DNA of 64,000 nt from Dryomyza anilis. Taxonomy: Eukaryota; Arthropoda; Insecta; Diptera; Dryomyzidae. Position 1 is the first letter of the stretch. Each line of letters begins with the position of its first letter. The translations under genes and the position numbers were made by a program. The notes beneath the pieces are model-generated. The model saw only the letters and a program-made list of their open reading frames with translations. It searched no databases and was not told the origin of the DNA. This document shows, one piece after another, positions 33,101 to 42,745 of the stretch. Location of the stretch: NCBI GenBank assembly GCA_951804985.1, contig OX638132.1, positions 102,228,026 through 102,292,025 of the forward strand, written 5' to 3'.

Positions 33101-36100
33101 TAGAAATGATTTGTTTGAATGTAATTAAAAAGTAATACGAAATTACCATACATGCATTAGGAATGAAGTGTAATTAAATTATAATCGAAATTGAATTTAT
33201 TTTTGTTCACGTGTAAACATTATTATATTGTCCAGCAGAATCTGTCAAATTTACCATAAATATTTTACAATACCAACATAAAATTTTAATTGCATTTGAA
33301 TAAACTATTTCTTGGCAATTTACTTGGTTAAAACTATGTTCCGAAACAAATGCTAATGAAATCTAAATACAACGTATGTTCGCAACGCTCGTCTTAATTC
33401 GATAATTTATCGACAGACGAAGTTGGCGACGTAGTTGAGCATTTTCTACCGACGCCATCGTTTGAACATACTGATGTTTACAAACAAACAAAAAAGAAAT
33501 TGGATTTAAATAAGTGTATTCTTGCAACATTCTTCTTGTATACGAAGTTGGCATTCGTTGAGCAGAATTTTCTACCTACGGTCACCGAGTTGACACTCGG
33601 TGATCGGCATTTTCTGCGTACGTGTCTTTTGTTGTTCGTTGAGAAAACGTGTTCGCGTCGGTAATAATTTTGTTATTTGTAAATTAAATAAATATATAAA
33701 TTGTGTTACAAAAAGTACATATAGTAACAGTATAATATAGTGCAGTATATAATTTCTGAAACTAAAGTGAAAAAAAAACACAAATAAAAATCTGTGTTTC
33801 GATTTTCAAACAGAATTTGGCATGTTTTTTTACAAAAGCCTCCGTGAATTCCTTGCCTACGCTATGTGCTGTACTGAGATCAACTGTAACTGTACCAAAT
33901 ATAAAGCGAGCCTGGATCGTCTGGTTTAGCGTCTGCAGGTGCATTCAATCATGCTGTCACTTGTATTTGCAGTTTTAAACGAATTATTTATTTATGCATT
34001 TAAAATTTTTTATATGAATTCAATTATTATAAATTCCCACTGTGCATGTTTAAAGATTTTTAATAAAAATTTATAAAAAAAACAACATTTTATTTTTATT
34101 TTATTTTCAGGATTTCTTTCCAAAAATATTCAAATATGTTTCTATGCAAACATACTACTTTTTAAACTGAAATAACTGATATGTTTCACTGGAAACATAT
34201 TTATATCGGTCGTTCCAAATCATGTTTTAATTTGAACATATTTATGTTTCGGTTCAAATATTTATTTTATTTGGACGTAATAATTATGGTGTTTCCATTA
34301 TAACATACTCCATTTTAAGGGGCAACATTAAAATGTTTCCGGGATATTATAATGTAAGTCAGAGCTCATTACAACACTGTTCAAGTCTCAATACAACCCT
34401 GTTTACAAATGATTTATCAGTCAATTATATATTATGTTTACATACAATTCCAAACATACATGTTAATGCCTGCAAAATTATGTTTGGGAGAGCCCTTTTT
34501 TTGCAGCGTGTAAAATAAATAAAATGCTTCTATAAACGTAATAATTTTATTTTCAAACAATTTAACAACATACATAATCTAGATGCTAGTAGTTAAGTGA
34601 AAATTGCGGCATTGTCGACTCATGGCTTTTGGCAATCAAATGAGTTACTTTTTAAGGGTATAATGTAACTTTGCCAAAAATGCAGCTACCAAAAACATGC
34701 CGCCACAATGTCTACAACAAACCGTAGAAAAATAATTGCAAATTTTTTATTTTTTTTGTAAGCTTTTATACAGTTGTCGTTATTGCAAGTTTATAGTTCA
34801 AGGATAAAAGCATCCATTCGAGGTCACCAACAAATAATTCAAAGGCGACGCATTCTTGTAGTTTTTTGTTTGTACCTTAAGTTATCTTTTTTTTTTGGAT
34901 CGATTAGACTGCTGCAAAAGCTCTTAAAGTGCCCCATTGATTCGAAAACATTTATTCAACATTTCCGCGCATAAATTGTACTTTATGTGCAATATTATAC
35001 AACAGCGGCGACAGCAATTGTCGCTTGCATAGACAACGACATGTTGTTGATTTCATTTGTACGTGCCTGCAATTTCAACGTCGATAACGTTGGCAGCACT
35101 TGAGCCAAGTCGAATGGCTCTAAAACCAACTAGCATTTGTCCATTGAATTAAAATTCACATAGGCGACTCTTCGATTAGTTGCATAGACTGTGTAAAAAT
35201 AGACGCGTTTGCCCGTTCAAGAAGTCTTCAACGACTCGATCGATGAAAACGAAAGTGCTGAAATGTACAACAGACGCCACTGTTACTTCGCATCAGCAGG
35301 ATGACGGTCAGACTTTAGCAACGGATATCATAAATACTTTGAATAGAATATTTAGAATATTTTTTTAAGATTTCATAAAAATTTTAATAATCGAACGTTT
35401 CGTATTTTGCAGACACTTAACACGGCCGTCGTGCAAATCTATAAAACTGAGAGCTCTGCGCATTCGCACTGGAAGAAAAAACACACCGGCGTTGTTTGCT
35501 TTGTCAAGGATAGCGCCATACGTTCGTACTTTCTGCGCGCCTACTGTATCATCAAGAACGAGCTGATCTGGGAGCACGAACTGTATGACACCATCAAAGT
35601 GATTAAGGCGCGTCCCTTTCTGCTGACGTTCGAAGGACATGTAAGTGTTTGTGCTGTAATTTAAATATTTGGACATTTTAATCAATTTATTGCTATTATT
35701 GACAGGATGGACATGTGGGATTGAATTTTGTTTCGGAGGAGGAGTGTGATTCCTTTTTCAGAGCCGTTGATGCGACAATTGAAACACGCAATCGCAAGAA
35801 ACTTGGTGAGAAACAAAGCATTTATAATTTTTAAATTCTGTATTTAATTTAACCTAAATTTTTAATACATTCTTTTTTTTATTTATCTATTCATTTAATA
35901 TTTTATTCAATTATTGAACTATTCGTTTGTTCATCTCATCGTTGTAGAACGAAAACTCACATTTTCAAAATGCAAAATATTCATTTACAAAAATCTTTAT
36001 AACTCTGTCAATTTTTTATCAATGATCTTAATGTTGTTTACCACATGTTAAGAAAATGTAAATCTATTAGTAGAATGTTCATCTTTAAAAATGCATCAAT

Positions 36101-37860
36101 TACTTTTTATAATATTAAACAACAAACTCGAAAATTAAGTTGATCATAAAAATGTATTTGGTGACTTTTCGTTCTACGACGATCTATTTAATTGTTAATT
36201 TTTTTATACGCATTTATATTTTTGGTTTATTCAACAATTAATTTAATTCTTATTCCTTGCCTCATCATTCTATAATTTGATTTTCTATATTATAATTATT
36301 GCAGAAAAACGTAGCCGCCCTAAATCTCAGATCGCACCCAATGTTCCGCCACCGCTGCCCAAGGAAAATGTGCGGCCACCACCGCCACCTACTTCATCGG
36401 TTCATGTATCAGCCGCCGCAGCAAGCGCCGCCGGCGACGGTCGCGTTCAGCTACGCAACCACCCGAAAATAGGTTCAGTCACGCTAACACCTGCTCCGGC
36501 GCCTGCTGCGCCAGCCACGAAAAACTTTCTCTCTTCAAGCTTCGGGCTGGCATCGTCATTCAACAAGGATAAAAAACGAAAATTCAACAAATCTGACATT
36601 AGCGTACCAATGAATTTTGTGCACGTCAGTCACGTGGGCTGGGATCCAACAAAAGGCTTTGATTTGACGGGCAATGAAAACGATGAAGTACTTACTACAT
36701 TTTTCGCCAAAGCAGGCGTATCGGAAAATGAGCTGAATGATCGTGATACGCGCGCTTTTATTTACGATTTCATACAGAGCAACAATGTGCTCGCCTCAGT
36801 AAAATCGGAACGTGTGGACAGTCCGACCGAGGAGTCGGCACCAGTAGTACCAAACATGACGCCAATTGCGCCGCCACCGGTACCAAGTCGTCATCAACAT
36901 GTAGGTTATTTGATTTCAAATGTTGTACCCATTTTAAGTGTCCTCATTTAGCATCAAAATGGCGCACAAAACACACAACGTTCTGCACCGCCGCCACCAC
37001 CCGCCAGACAGCCACCGCCGCCGGTACCCACCACAGTGCCTGGAATGGCGCGTGCTCCAGCGCCACCGACGCGACCACCGCCCATTAATTTTGCGCCACC
37101 CGTTGCACCGGTTAGTGCACCAGCAGCTGTAAGTTTAAAGCATAGGCTTCGAATTTTATATAAAACATTATTATTAAAAGAACAATAATTAATACATATG
37201 AATTTATTAATTTGTCCAATAATTATTTGTTGGTTTGTTAAATTTACTAAGAACTACCATTAAAAGTGTTTTCTATTTTTCTTTCTTTATTTTAATTATT
37301 ATTAATTATTCTGTTTACGTTCTACAGCCACCTCCGCCGCCTCCACCACCCATGCCCGCAGCAGTGCCCCCTCCACCGCCGCCGCCACCAATGCCGGTTG
37401 CCTCGGAAATTCCCATCATTACAACGACCCACACGCCAAATGAAGCGAAGGCGCCATCGAGCCTGCCGGCCGTGCCCGAGACACACAATGCATTGATGGA
37501 GAGCATACGCAAGGGCACCACGCTAAAGGTAACAATAACTTATTATTCAAAGATTAAATCTCTTATATATATCAAATTCGATTCTTATTTCCAATTTCAC
37601 AGAAAATTGACACTGCAACTTTGAGCACTGGAAGCGGCGACTCACGCAGCGACCTCATGTCCGAGATACGCACCGGCATCGAGCTGCGTCCAGCGCAGAC
37701 GCGTGAACTGGGCGCCAATCGGGCCAGCGATGAGAGTGGTGGCGGCACCGATGCGCTAGCCGACGCTCTGCGACGTGCACTGCAAGAACGCGTGCGTGTC
37801 ATACAGTCGTCCGATGATGAGAGTGCATCGTCGGGCAATGACGATGAGTGGGACGATTAA
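21145..37860 (+). CDS. WASp: Wiskott-Aldrich syndrome protein homologue, Arp2/3 activator
   Basis: Seven exons join in frame to 562 aa: 21145-21273, 35413-35640, 35706-35805, 36305-36900, 36952-37128, 37328-37528 and 37603-37860. Domain order: WH1 (about 30-150, TLNTAVVQIYKTES...HTGVVCFVKD), a CRIB/GTPase-binding domain at about 250-320 (ISVPMNFVHVSHVGWDPTKG), a proline-rich centre with runs of eight prolines, two WH2 motifs (NALMESIRKGTTLKK and DLMSEIRTGIELRPAQ), then a central helix (ADALRRALQERVRVIQSS) and acidic tail ending DDEWDD. The protein couples Cdc42 signalling to branched actin nucleation. The first intron is 14.1 kb and holds most of the mobile elements of this window; intron 4 is only 51 bases. 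The first ATG (MSNNMKSSDG) was taken; a second, four codons on, is possible. Confidence 0.97.
22000..23225. repeat. T/G-rich low-complexity tract with higher-order duplications
   Basis: In WASp intron 1 about 1.2 kb consists of TTTTGATTTTGTGTTTTTGC-like phrases, with T greatly exceeding A on the plus strand. Larger blocks recur: a segment from GTTTTTGCATTTACATTT to TTTTGAGTTTTTCC appears near 22150, again about 200 bases later, and in altered form near 22680; another block around 22560 returns about 320 bases later. Confidence 0.85.
23226..23400. mobile_element. fragment of the foldback family seen at 27590-28200
   Basis: GAGGCAGTTTTAAAACA, CTGTCTGTTTTCTGCCCGTA, CCAAAATATGCCGTGAAT and TTATCTGTGTGTTTGTCGG match the internal part of the larger copy at 27590-28200. 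Truncated and diverged. Confidence 0.65.
23401..23669. other. unassigned repeat-like stretch in WASp intron 1
   Basis: Contains CAGTCAAATCGGTACAGCGG and GGCAGACGAACC, phrases like those in degraded insect retrotransposon tails, but no coding frame survives. The identity is not clear. Confidence 0.3.
23670..24252. mobile_element. 583-bp element dense in TTTACGG/CCGTAAA words
   Basis: Ends are inverted: CCCAATAAAC on the left and GTTTATTGGG on the right. The body is crowded with ACGTAAACG, CCGTATTTACGG, CCGTAAACGG, AACGTAAAT and similar words in both orientations. It is much richer in CpG than its surroundings. A 99-codon minus-strand frame inside it merely reflects the repeated words. It looks like a non-autonomous DNA element with repeated internal binding sites. 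Confidence 0.75.
24253..25099. other. WASp intron 1, no feature recognised
   Basis: Contains short CAGCAACAACAGCAGC and CAGTCAGTCAGTC runs near 24470-24600 and two 60-69 codon open frames with no motif. No support for an exon. Confidence 0.35.
25100..25675. mobile_element. MITE copy A, interrupted by another element
   Basis: Termini are perfectly inverted over about 20 bases: TCGTTGTGGAACGAAAAGTC on the left, and the right end reverse complemented reads TCGTTGTAGAACGAAAAGTC. The body (ATTCATTTACAAAAAT...TTTAAAAATGCATCAATTAC...AACAAACTCGAAA) is shared with copies at 28501-28737, 35939-36182 and, inverted, 40641-40760. The 324-bp palindromic element at 25172-25495 is inserted in it; without it the MITE is about 250 bp. 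No coding capacity. Confidence 0.88.
25172..25495. mobile_element. 324-bp palindromic mariner-type element with TA duplication
   Basis: Two arms of about 150 bases face each other: AAGGGTTTTTCAACAGGGAC on the left, and the right arm reverse complemented begins AAGGGTTTTTCAAGAG then TTTTTCAACAGGGATGC. TA flanks both ends (25170-25171 and 25496-25497), and the undisturbed MITE copies at 28.5 and 35.9 kb show an uninterrupted target. Each arm carries the ATGATGGAAAGA start of the transposase frame preserved in the copy at 11967. This is a foldback deletion derivative of a Tc1/mariner-like transposon. Confidence 0.9.
25690..26671. other. WASp intron 1, AT-rich, no feature recognised
   Basis: No open frame, motif or repeat unit stands out in this kilobase. 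Confidence 0.4.
26672..27275 (+). repeat. full-length copy of a dispersed dipteran repeat
   Basis: Begins with GGGTATATTCAGTTTGG, TTTGTAACACCCAGAATGAA, TTCTTGATCAGCATGAC, GAGTCGATTTAGCGATGTCC and GTCTGTCTGTTGAAATC, and ends GGGTATTTATAGTCGGCTTA with GACCGACTTT. This series of phrases is familiar from an abundant repeat in many flies (established only from memory). Partial copies lie at 5090-5290 and, reversed, at 28290-28490. Confidence 0.75.
27590..28200. mobile_element. imperfect foldback element, about 0.6 kb
   Basis: The two halves are inverted copies of each other: GCAGAGTCGAGGCAATTTAG and GTCTGTTTTCTGATCGTTCC on the left return as CTAAACTGCCTCGACCCTGG and GTTCAGAAAACAGATTGC on the right. 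Outer parts (TTGTCTTCCCCGAGACAAAA, TTTGTCCCGGAAAAAATA) are also partly inverted. A piece of the same family sits at 23226-23400. No coding capacity. Confidence 0.7.
28290..28490 (-). repeat. reverse partial copy of the dispersed dipteran repeat
   Basis: Contains TTTTCTGTAATCGTGATTTC, AACAGAAAGACAGACATCGA and GAGATCATGCTGATCAAG, the reverse complement of the series at 26740-26900. It ends where MITE copy B begins. Confidence 0.75.
28501..28737. mobile_element. MITE copy B, left terminus truncated
   Basis: Starts abruptly at CGAAAAGTCACCAAATACAT, lacking the outer bases of the left terminus, and ends TTTTCGTTCTACAAC. The body aligns with copy A without the palindromic insertion, which confirms the empty site. 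It abuts the reversed dipteran repeat, so one element probably cut the other. Confidence 0.88.
28738..30210. other. WASp intron 1, no feature recognised
   Basis: AT-rich. Short open frames of about 60-67 codons near 28709-29175 are partly MITE-derived or lack motifs. Nothing else can be supported. Confidence 0.4.
30211..30338. repeat. block dense in AAACCG/CGGTTT words
   Basis: GAAACCGAAACCGATATCCG, AATACCGATT, CGAAACCGTTATACG, AAACCGATATAAACGGTTTC and ATACCGGTTTTAAAACGG follow each other in about 130 bases. The halves are roughly self-complementary. It resembles the other word-dense elements of this window, but clear termini are not visible. Confidence 0.6.
30479..31353. mobile_element. 875-bp element with ACACYCAGAARAAA ends and ACCATTAA/TTAATGGT words
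   Basis: The left end reads ACACCCAGAAAAAAAT and the right end, reverse complemented, ACACTCAGAAGAAAGTG. Words such as TACCATTAAA, TACCATAAA, TTTATGGTA, TTAATGGTAC and ATACTATTGAA occur in both orientations. There is no coding frame. The terminal sequence resembles that of the element at 5673-6501. Confidence 0.65.
31354..34129. other. WASp intron 1, mostly unassigned
   Basis: AT-rich DNA with open frames of up to 107 codons (31965-32288 minus, 32350-32655 plus) that lack any recognised motif. A diverged pair of about 45 bases (CGAAGTTGG...GAGCA..TTTTCTACC.ACG) near 33415 and 33545 suggests an old duplication. No exon is supported. Confidence 0.35.
34130..34500. repeat. block dense in AAACATA/TATGTTT words
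   Basis: TATGTTTCTATGCAAACATA, GATATGTTTCACTGGAAACA, GAACATATTTATGTTTCGG, AACATTAAAATGTTTCC and CCAAACATACATGTTAATG occur in both orientations over about 370 bases. This is the same style as other word-dense elements here; the ends are not resolved. Confidence 0.55.
34501..35412. other. end of WASp intron 1, no feature recognised
   Basis: Contains open frames of about 60 codons without motifs. The acceptor at 35411-35412 (TTTTGCAG) leads into the WH1 exon. Confidence 0.4.
35939..36182. mobile_element. MITE copy C, in WASp intron 3
   Basis: Complete, about 244 bp, from TCGTTGTAGAACGAAAACTC to TTTTCGTTCTACGACGA. The left terminus has lost a few bases compared with copy A. Its body shows the uninterrupted version of the site that carries the palindromic element in copy A. 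Confidence 0.88.
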
Positions 37861-38394
37861 ATATGTAGCTAATTTAATGTCGATTTAAGTTAAAAATCAA
37901 ACAAACTATATACGATAGAAAAGAATAAGAGAAAATCTGAAGAAAACAGAGGAAGAAGAAAATATTGCATGTCAACTAAAAGTACCTCTTGAGAGGTATT
38001 TTAATTTGAGATTTCATTTAGATAATGTTTAGAATTATAAATTGTTTGTTTGAAAAAATTGTATAACCAGTGATGCCAAATGCCAAAAAAAAAAAAAATA
38101 ACGAAACAATGTCGTCGTTGCAAAAATTAAAAATTTACATTGTGTGTTTTATTTGTATTCGAAGTATAAACTAATCAATCTGATCTTCCGAGCATTGTTG
38201 GCATCTCTGTACTAATTAATCTATTGGATATATAAAATAAGCGACAATTTTATTTAACACTAGAACATGGTCTGCAGCTGCTGCGGCCTTCTAGTCATTT
38301 AAGAGCGCTAGTGTAGACTTATTTATTAACAATTTTTTTTTTTGAAGATGTTGATTTCATTTATAAATTTCGTAATTTATAAATTCTGTTAGGA
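37861..38394. other. WASp 3' region
   Basis: Probable 3' UTR. A small stem (GTACCTCTTGAGAGGTATT) at about 37981-37999 is the only structure noticed. Confidence 0.4.
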
Positions 38395-38740
38395 ATAAGT
38401 ACTAAAACCTTTGCTAAAATTTAATAAATTTACGCATTAATAATATGTACGCAGTTTCTGTACAAAATAAGAATCAGAATTCTATTGAAAACATACTAAG
38501 TACCAAATATGTACTAAAACGCATTAATTTATATATTAAGTACTAATAATGTACTATACCATGTACTAATAACGTACTCTGTAAAGTACTTTATTAGTTA
38601 AAGTATTAAGTACTTTGGTAGGTACTATATTAAGTACTATATTTCATACTTTTTAGGTACTATATTAATGACTTTATTAAGTACTACATATTCAGTACTT
38701 ATTAAGTACTATAAAACAATACTTATACCATTTTACTTAC
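38395..38740. repeat. block dense in the palindrome AGTACT
   Basis: AGTACT occurs at least eight times in about 350 bases, together with related GTACTAAT, GGTACTATATT and TGTACTA words. The arrangement is not a strict tandem array, since spacings vary. It matches the style of the other word-dense elements. Confidence 0.75.
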
Positions 38741-39920
38741 CTCGTTTTTTTCTATTACTTTCCTAACATTAGTATTTATCAAAATCGCGTCTTCTAAGCA
38801 ATGACAATTCCAAAATATCATTAAAATTAATAACATTTTCATTGCATATCCTGCTCAAAATAATGCAATTAAATTCAACATATTAAATATAAAGTTTTCA
38901 AAACACATGACTACAACACATTCATCTAATGAATGAATAACATTTTAAATGCAAATTTGTATTTGAATTAATAAATGTGCCAAATATTATAACAAACATA
39001 ACAAAACTACTAAAATTTAGCTACTAATTAAATTAAAATATAAATGTTTTTTTCCAATTAATTAAAAAAATATGTAAAATATTCATGAGTCGCCTAATAA
39101 TGCAAAATAGGTTTGTTCAAAACATATAATCGCGTCTATTTTCTTATTGTAGTTGAACATAAATATTAATCATAGACCTAATGAATTCAATTATATGCAT
39201 AATGCATTTTTTATTATTAGTTTTGAATAGTTTTAATTAATTTTAATATTAGGCTGTAACTTGTGAATGCAAAAAGCGCATTAAAGGTAAGGGATCTAAT
39301 GTCACTAATTTGTTTTTATTTTTTTTTAATAGAAGTGTGTTCTAAACGTGCTGCCAGTTGTAAGAGAGTAATGGCTTAAATGCTATATTATGTGTCTGTT
39401 TATTTATAACTTTAATAATTCTTTTCAGCAACTCTTCTTTTTTTTATATTATATATTTAATTATCTTACTAAATGCGCATTTGATGCGAGCAGCAGAATT
39501 TTGTATGAATGCAACATTAAATGTTTTATCAAGTATTTGCCGTGTGTACATTATTAATTAAAATACAATTATTAAATAAAGTAATTAATTAACTAAATAA
39601 AAATAATTTAAAATATGTGTATGTATATGAAATATTTAAAACTTTGAAATTATATTAATTTAAATGTATTTAAAAATGCAAGTTAATAAAGTAATTAAAT
39701 TCAAAGATTGTTTTCTTTTATTACTATTTCGTTTTAAACACTTACGCCGTTAATTTATAATGATGATCAGACGTAGATTTAAATTTAATCAATTTAATTT
39801 TACGCAAATCAATAAAATGTTTGATTCAATTAAGAAGATTACTTAAAATGAAGTTTTCTACAAATAAATTTTAAAAACTAGAACAGTTTGTTTGGTCGTT
39901 AGTTTGGCATATCTAATTAG
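38741..39920. other. intergenic, no gene recognised
   Basis: Very AT-rich, no significant open frame, no clear repeat unit. Confidence 0.4.
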
Positions 39921-39924
39921 CAAG

Positions 39925-40065
39925 ACAATTCATACCAATGGACATCTCATACCAAAGGACATCTCATGCCAAAGGACATCTCATACCAAGAAAACTCGTA
40001 CCAAGACACTTCATACCAAGTGATATCATACCAAGACTACTTATACCAAAATGCTTATAGAATGG
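39925..40065. repeat. short tandem repeat, unit about CATACCAAAGGACATCT
   Basis: Three near-perfect 17-bp copies (GGACATCTCATACCAAA) are followed by about five degraded ones (AAACTCGTACCAAGACACTT, CATACCAAGTGATAT, TTATACCAAAATGC). Confidence 0.85.
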
Positions 40066-40640
40066 TTGCATGATATAGGGAAAGGTTGCAAATCACTGGC
40101 GGCGGTTGATGGCGCGGAGACTTTATGTTGCTGCTTGGTGGTGTAACGGAAGGTTATAATAAGAAAAATGAGCAAGAATATGTTCAAAGGACATTTTTAA
40201 AAAGTAGAACAGATAGAAAAATTTTTGATCGTCAATTTGTACTATGCAATATTGTAATATTCTAATAAATCAAATATCTTGAAATATTTGCATTCATTTG
40301 TATATTAAAAATAATCTGGACATTTATAAAAGGGATTACATTTCAAGTTTTTTGCTAAAACTAATTTTGCAAAGCTCTGTCTTTTCTATTGTATTCAAGT
40401 GGTTGAAAAAATGCCTACAAATTCGAATGCAATTTTCTTAAAAACGTAAAGTTATATAAAAAAAACTGAGTATTCAATTTAAATAAGCACTCCCAAAATA
40501 TATAGAAATGATGTGTATGATATCCATAGAAAAAAAACATGTTGAATAGTGTAATCAACATATTTTCGGGAATCTGTTTTACTTTATGCTTTAAATCTAA
40601 ACTTTTGTTTGTCCATATATCCATGAAAAACTAAATATCG

Positions 40641-40760
40641 CCGTTGTAGAAGTAAAATTCGCCAAATATGTATATATTTAACAAAATATTAAATTTTGAG
40701 TTTGTTGGTTAATATTATAAAATTTCAACATTTTTAAAATTGAGATGTCAATTGATAAAT
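40641..40760 (-). mobile_element. MITE copy D, inverted partial copy
   Basis: CCGTTGTAGAAGTAAAATTC, GCCAAATATG, then GAGTTTGTTGGTTAATATTA and GTCAATTGATAAAT correspond to reversed internal and terminal parts of copies A-C. Strongly diverged and shortened. Confidence 0.65.
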
Positions 40761-40826
40761 TAAAATTAGCTTGGTACAAATACAGAGCTCATCAATCCGA
40801 AATTAAAGATCTCTATAATTAAATTA

Positions 40827-40890
40827 TGTAGCGTTTGTAGCTCAAGGTTAGTGCGTTGTACTGCGAATTGAAGGTCCCACCCATCAAACA
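40827..40890 (+). repeat. tRNA-like SINE head remnant
   Basis: GTAGCTCAAGGTTAGTGCG resembles a Pol III A box region, and ACTGCGAATTGAAGGTCCCA resembles the anticodon arm and following bases of tRNA-derived insect SINEs. A clear B box is missing, so it is treated as a remnant, not a tRNA gene. Confidence 0.4.
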
Positions 40891-41625
40891 TTTTGTAGTC
40901 TTTTAAGACTCCTAAATGTGTCATATTTATGAGTGTTACCCTCATATTTGAGCACTTAAAAGAGTCCAAAAAGGCTCCGGACTCCTGGGTAGAGGGCCCC
41001 ATTGTATGAGCCCAAAAACCCTCATATTTCAGACTCTTTTATTACACCTGAAATACTCATATATGAGCACTTAAAAGAGCCCAAAAAGACTCCCAACCAC
41101 TGGGTAAAGGTCACCATTTTATGAGCCCAAAATGCATTTATTTCAAAAAATCCATTTAATATGTAGGTTTGTCTGTTGAATTTACACTAATATTTTATTA
41201 TTTTCCATTTGATTTGAAATTCATAACGAATATAATTAATTTTATTTAAACTGTAGGCTCCTAAAGCCAACATAAATAAGATACTTTTATGACTCCCTTT
41301 TCTGAGTACTCCTAAAATACTTCAAAATTGTATGATTTTATGAGTTTGATTTGAGGAGGCTCCAAAAGCGCTCATGAATGGGACTCTTTTATGAGTCAAC
41401 TTTTGGAGTCAACTTTTGAGGGCTCCTAAATTACTCCTAAATATGAATCTTTCATGAGTAATATTTTTGAGAGCTCCGAATACAGTCTTAAAAGAGATAC
41501 TTTTAAGAGTCATTTTTCTGAGGGCCCATAAAACTCTCAAAAATTGGTCTGACTCCAATTTCAGAGCGCTCCTAAATTGCTTAATGGGCAAATTCAAGCC
41601 TTGAACAACATCCAACATCTTTTCA
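40891..41625. repeat. block dense in GAGTC/GACTC and ACTCATAAAAGAGTC words
   Basis: Over 0.7 kb the sequence is built from GACTCTTTTATGAGTC-like words, GGCTCCTAAA, ACTCCTAAAT, TTTGAGGGCTCC and CTCATATTTGAGCACTTAAA in both orientations. One sub-block of about 110 bases (TCATATTTGAGCACTTAAAA...TTTATGAGCCC) is duplicated near 40930 and 41045. No coding frame is credible. Confidence 0.75.
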
Positions 41626-41699
41626 TAGAAACATCTTTCTTTACCGCGCTACATCTCTGCAGTAAATGGCAAACCTACAAGAGTAAAACATTTTCTATG

Positions 41700-41800
41700 A
41701 AAAGCTCTCATCCACCGTTCGGATTCGGCACTAAACTGTAGGTCCCACCACTTTGAGTACAAATATAACACGCACAGCTCAAAGTGGTGAGAGATTTATA
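41700..41800. repeat. remnant of a dispersed repeat with inverted CCACCACTTTGAG
   Basis: TTCGGATTCGGCACTAAACT followed by GTAGGTCCCACCACTTTGAG and, 40 bases on, CTCAAAGTGGTGAG form an inverted pair. This phrase set is reminiscent of a common tephritid and muscoid dispersed repeat, from memory only. Confidence 0.45.
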
Positions 41801-42104
41801 ATATAAATGCATTCCATTTTTTGATGAATTACGTCGTGCTATTGTTTTTCATTGGTTTGCTTCATATGCCATTTAGGTTAAATGACTTTCCTATAGGAAT
41901 TGAAATTATATGATTTATATAGCCTCTTTAAAATGTAATTATTTTTAAACAACCAAACATAGGTGTCTCATTAACATATTCACCGAAAAAAAAAACTACT
42001 AGACATTTATAGTTTTACAAAATAAGGCAGCTTTGCTTTTCCACATGTTTTTCTCCCATCAATCAGCTATGTAGTAAGCTAAACAACAATATGTTTAGAC
42101 TAAG

Positions 42105-42270
42105 AGCTACAATATGATTGACACGAAGATGATTAGACTCGAAGCAAGAAGATTTTCGTCTCAAAGCAACAATATGTTTACGACTCAAAGCAACGGTATG
42201 TTTAGACTCTAAGCAACAGTATGTTTAGATTCAAGCAACAAAATGTTCAGACTCTAAGCAACAATATGCA
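42105..42270. repeat. short tandem repeat, unit about AGCAACAATATGTTTAGACT
   Basis: Six to seven copies of a 22-27 bp phrase (CTCAAAGCAACGGTATGTTT, CTCTAAGCAACAGTATGTTT, and so on) with length variation. It lies about 500 bases beyond the 3' end of the ZAD gene. Confidence 0.8.
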
Positions 42271-42745
42271 AAAAGTATACAATAAAAATCGCACATTTGG
42301 ATTACATAGAATTATGTACTATTCATTTTATTATTTTTATTATTATTTCGATCGTTTATTTCATATTTGCTTAAATATATAATTTATATTAATAGAAATG
42401 CGCGCTTTTTGTTCTAAATGACGTCGCTCGCTCTGTTTAAACCAAAATTTACAGCATGGAAAATTGTCATAAACTAAGAATTGAATTGAGTTGAAAGCGT
42501 TACAAAGGGTTAAGCTTAATTAAAAGCAAATCTTAGTATGATTTTAGATTTTGAAAATAATTTAGCAAATAATATATATATTTTAAAAACAAAATACAGT
42601 AGGCTGGTGATTGGTTGGTTAGTGATTTAGACACAAACACGCGCGGAGAGTAATTTATAAACTTAATATATAGATAGCTTCAAGTAAAAAATACAAACAG
42701 ACAAAACTACATGCTAACACAACATAATTACTAACTTAATTACAA

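Noticed and set aside
39925..40065. Possible CRISPR-like array
   Set aside because: Repeats abut with no unique spacers, and the window is clearly from an animal genome.
40827..40890. tRNA gene
   Set aside because: An A-box-like stretch is present but there is no acceptor stem pairing or B box; a SINE remnant is more likely.
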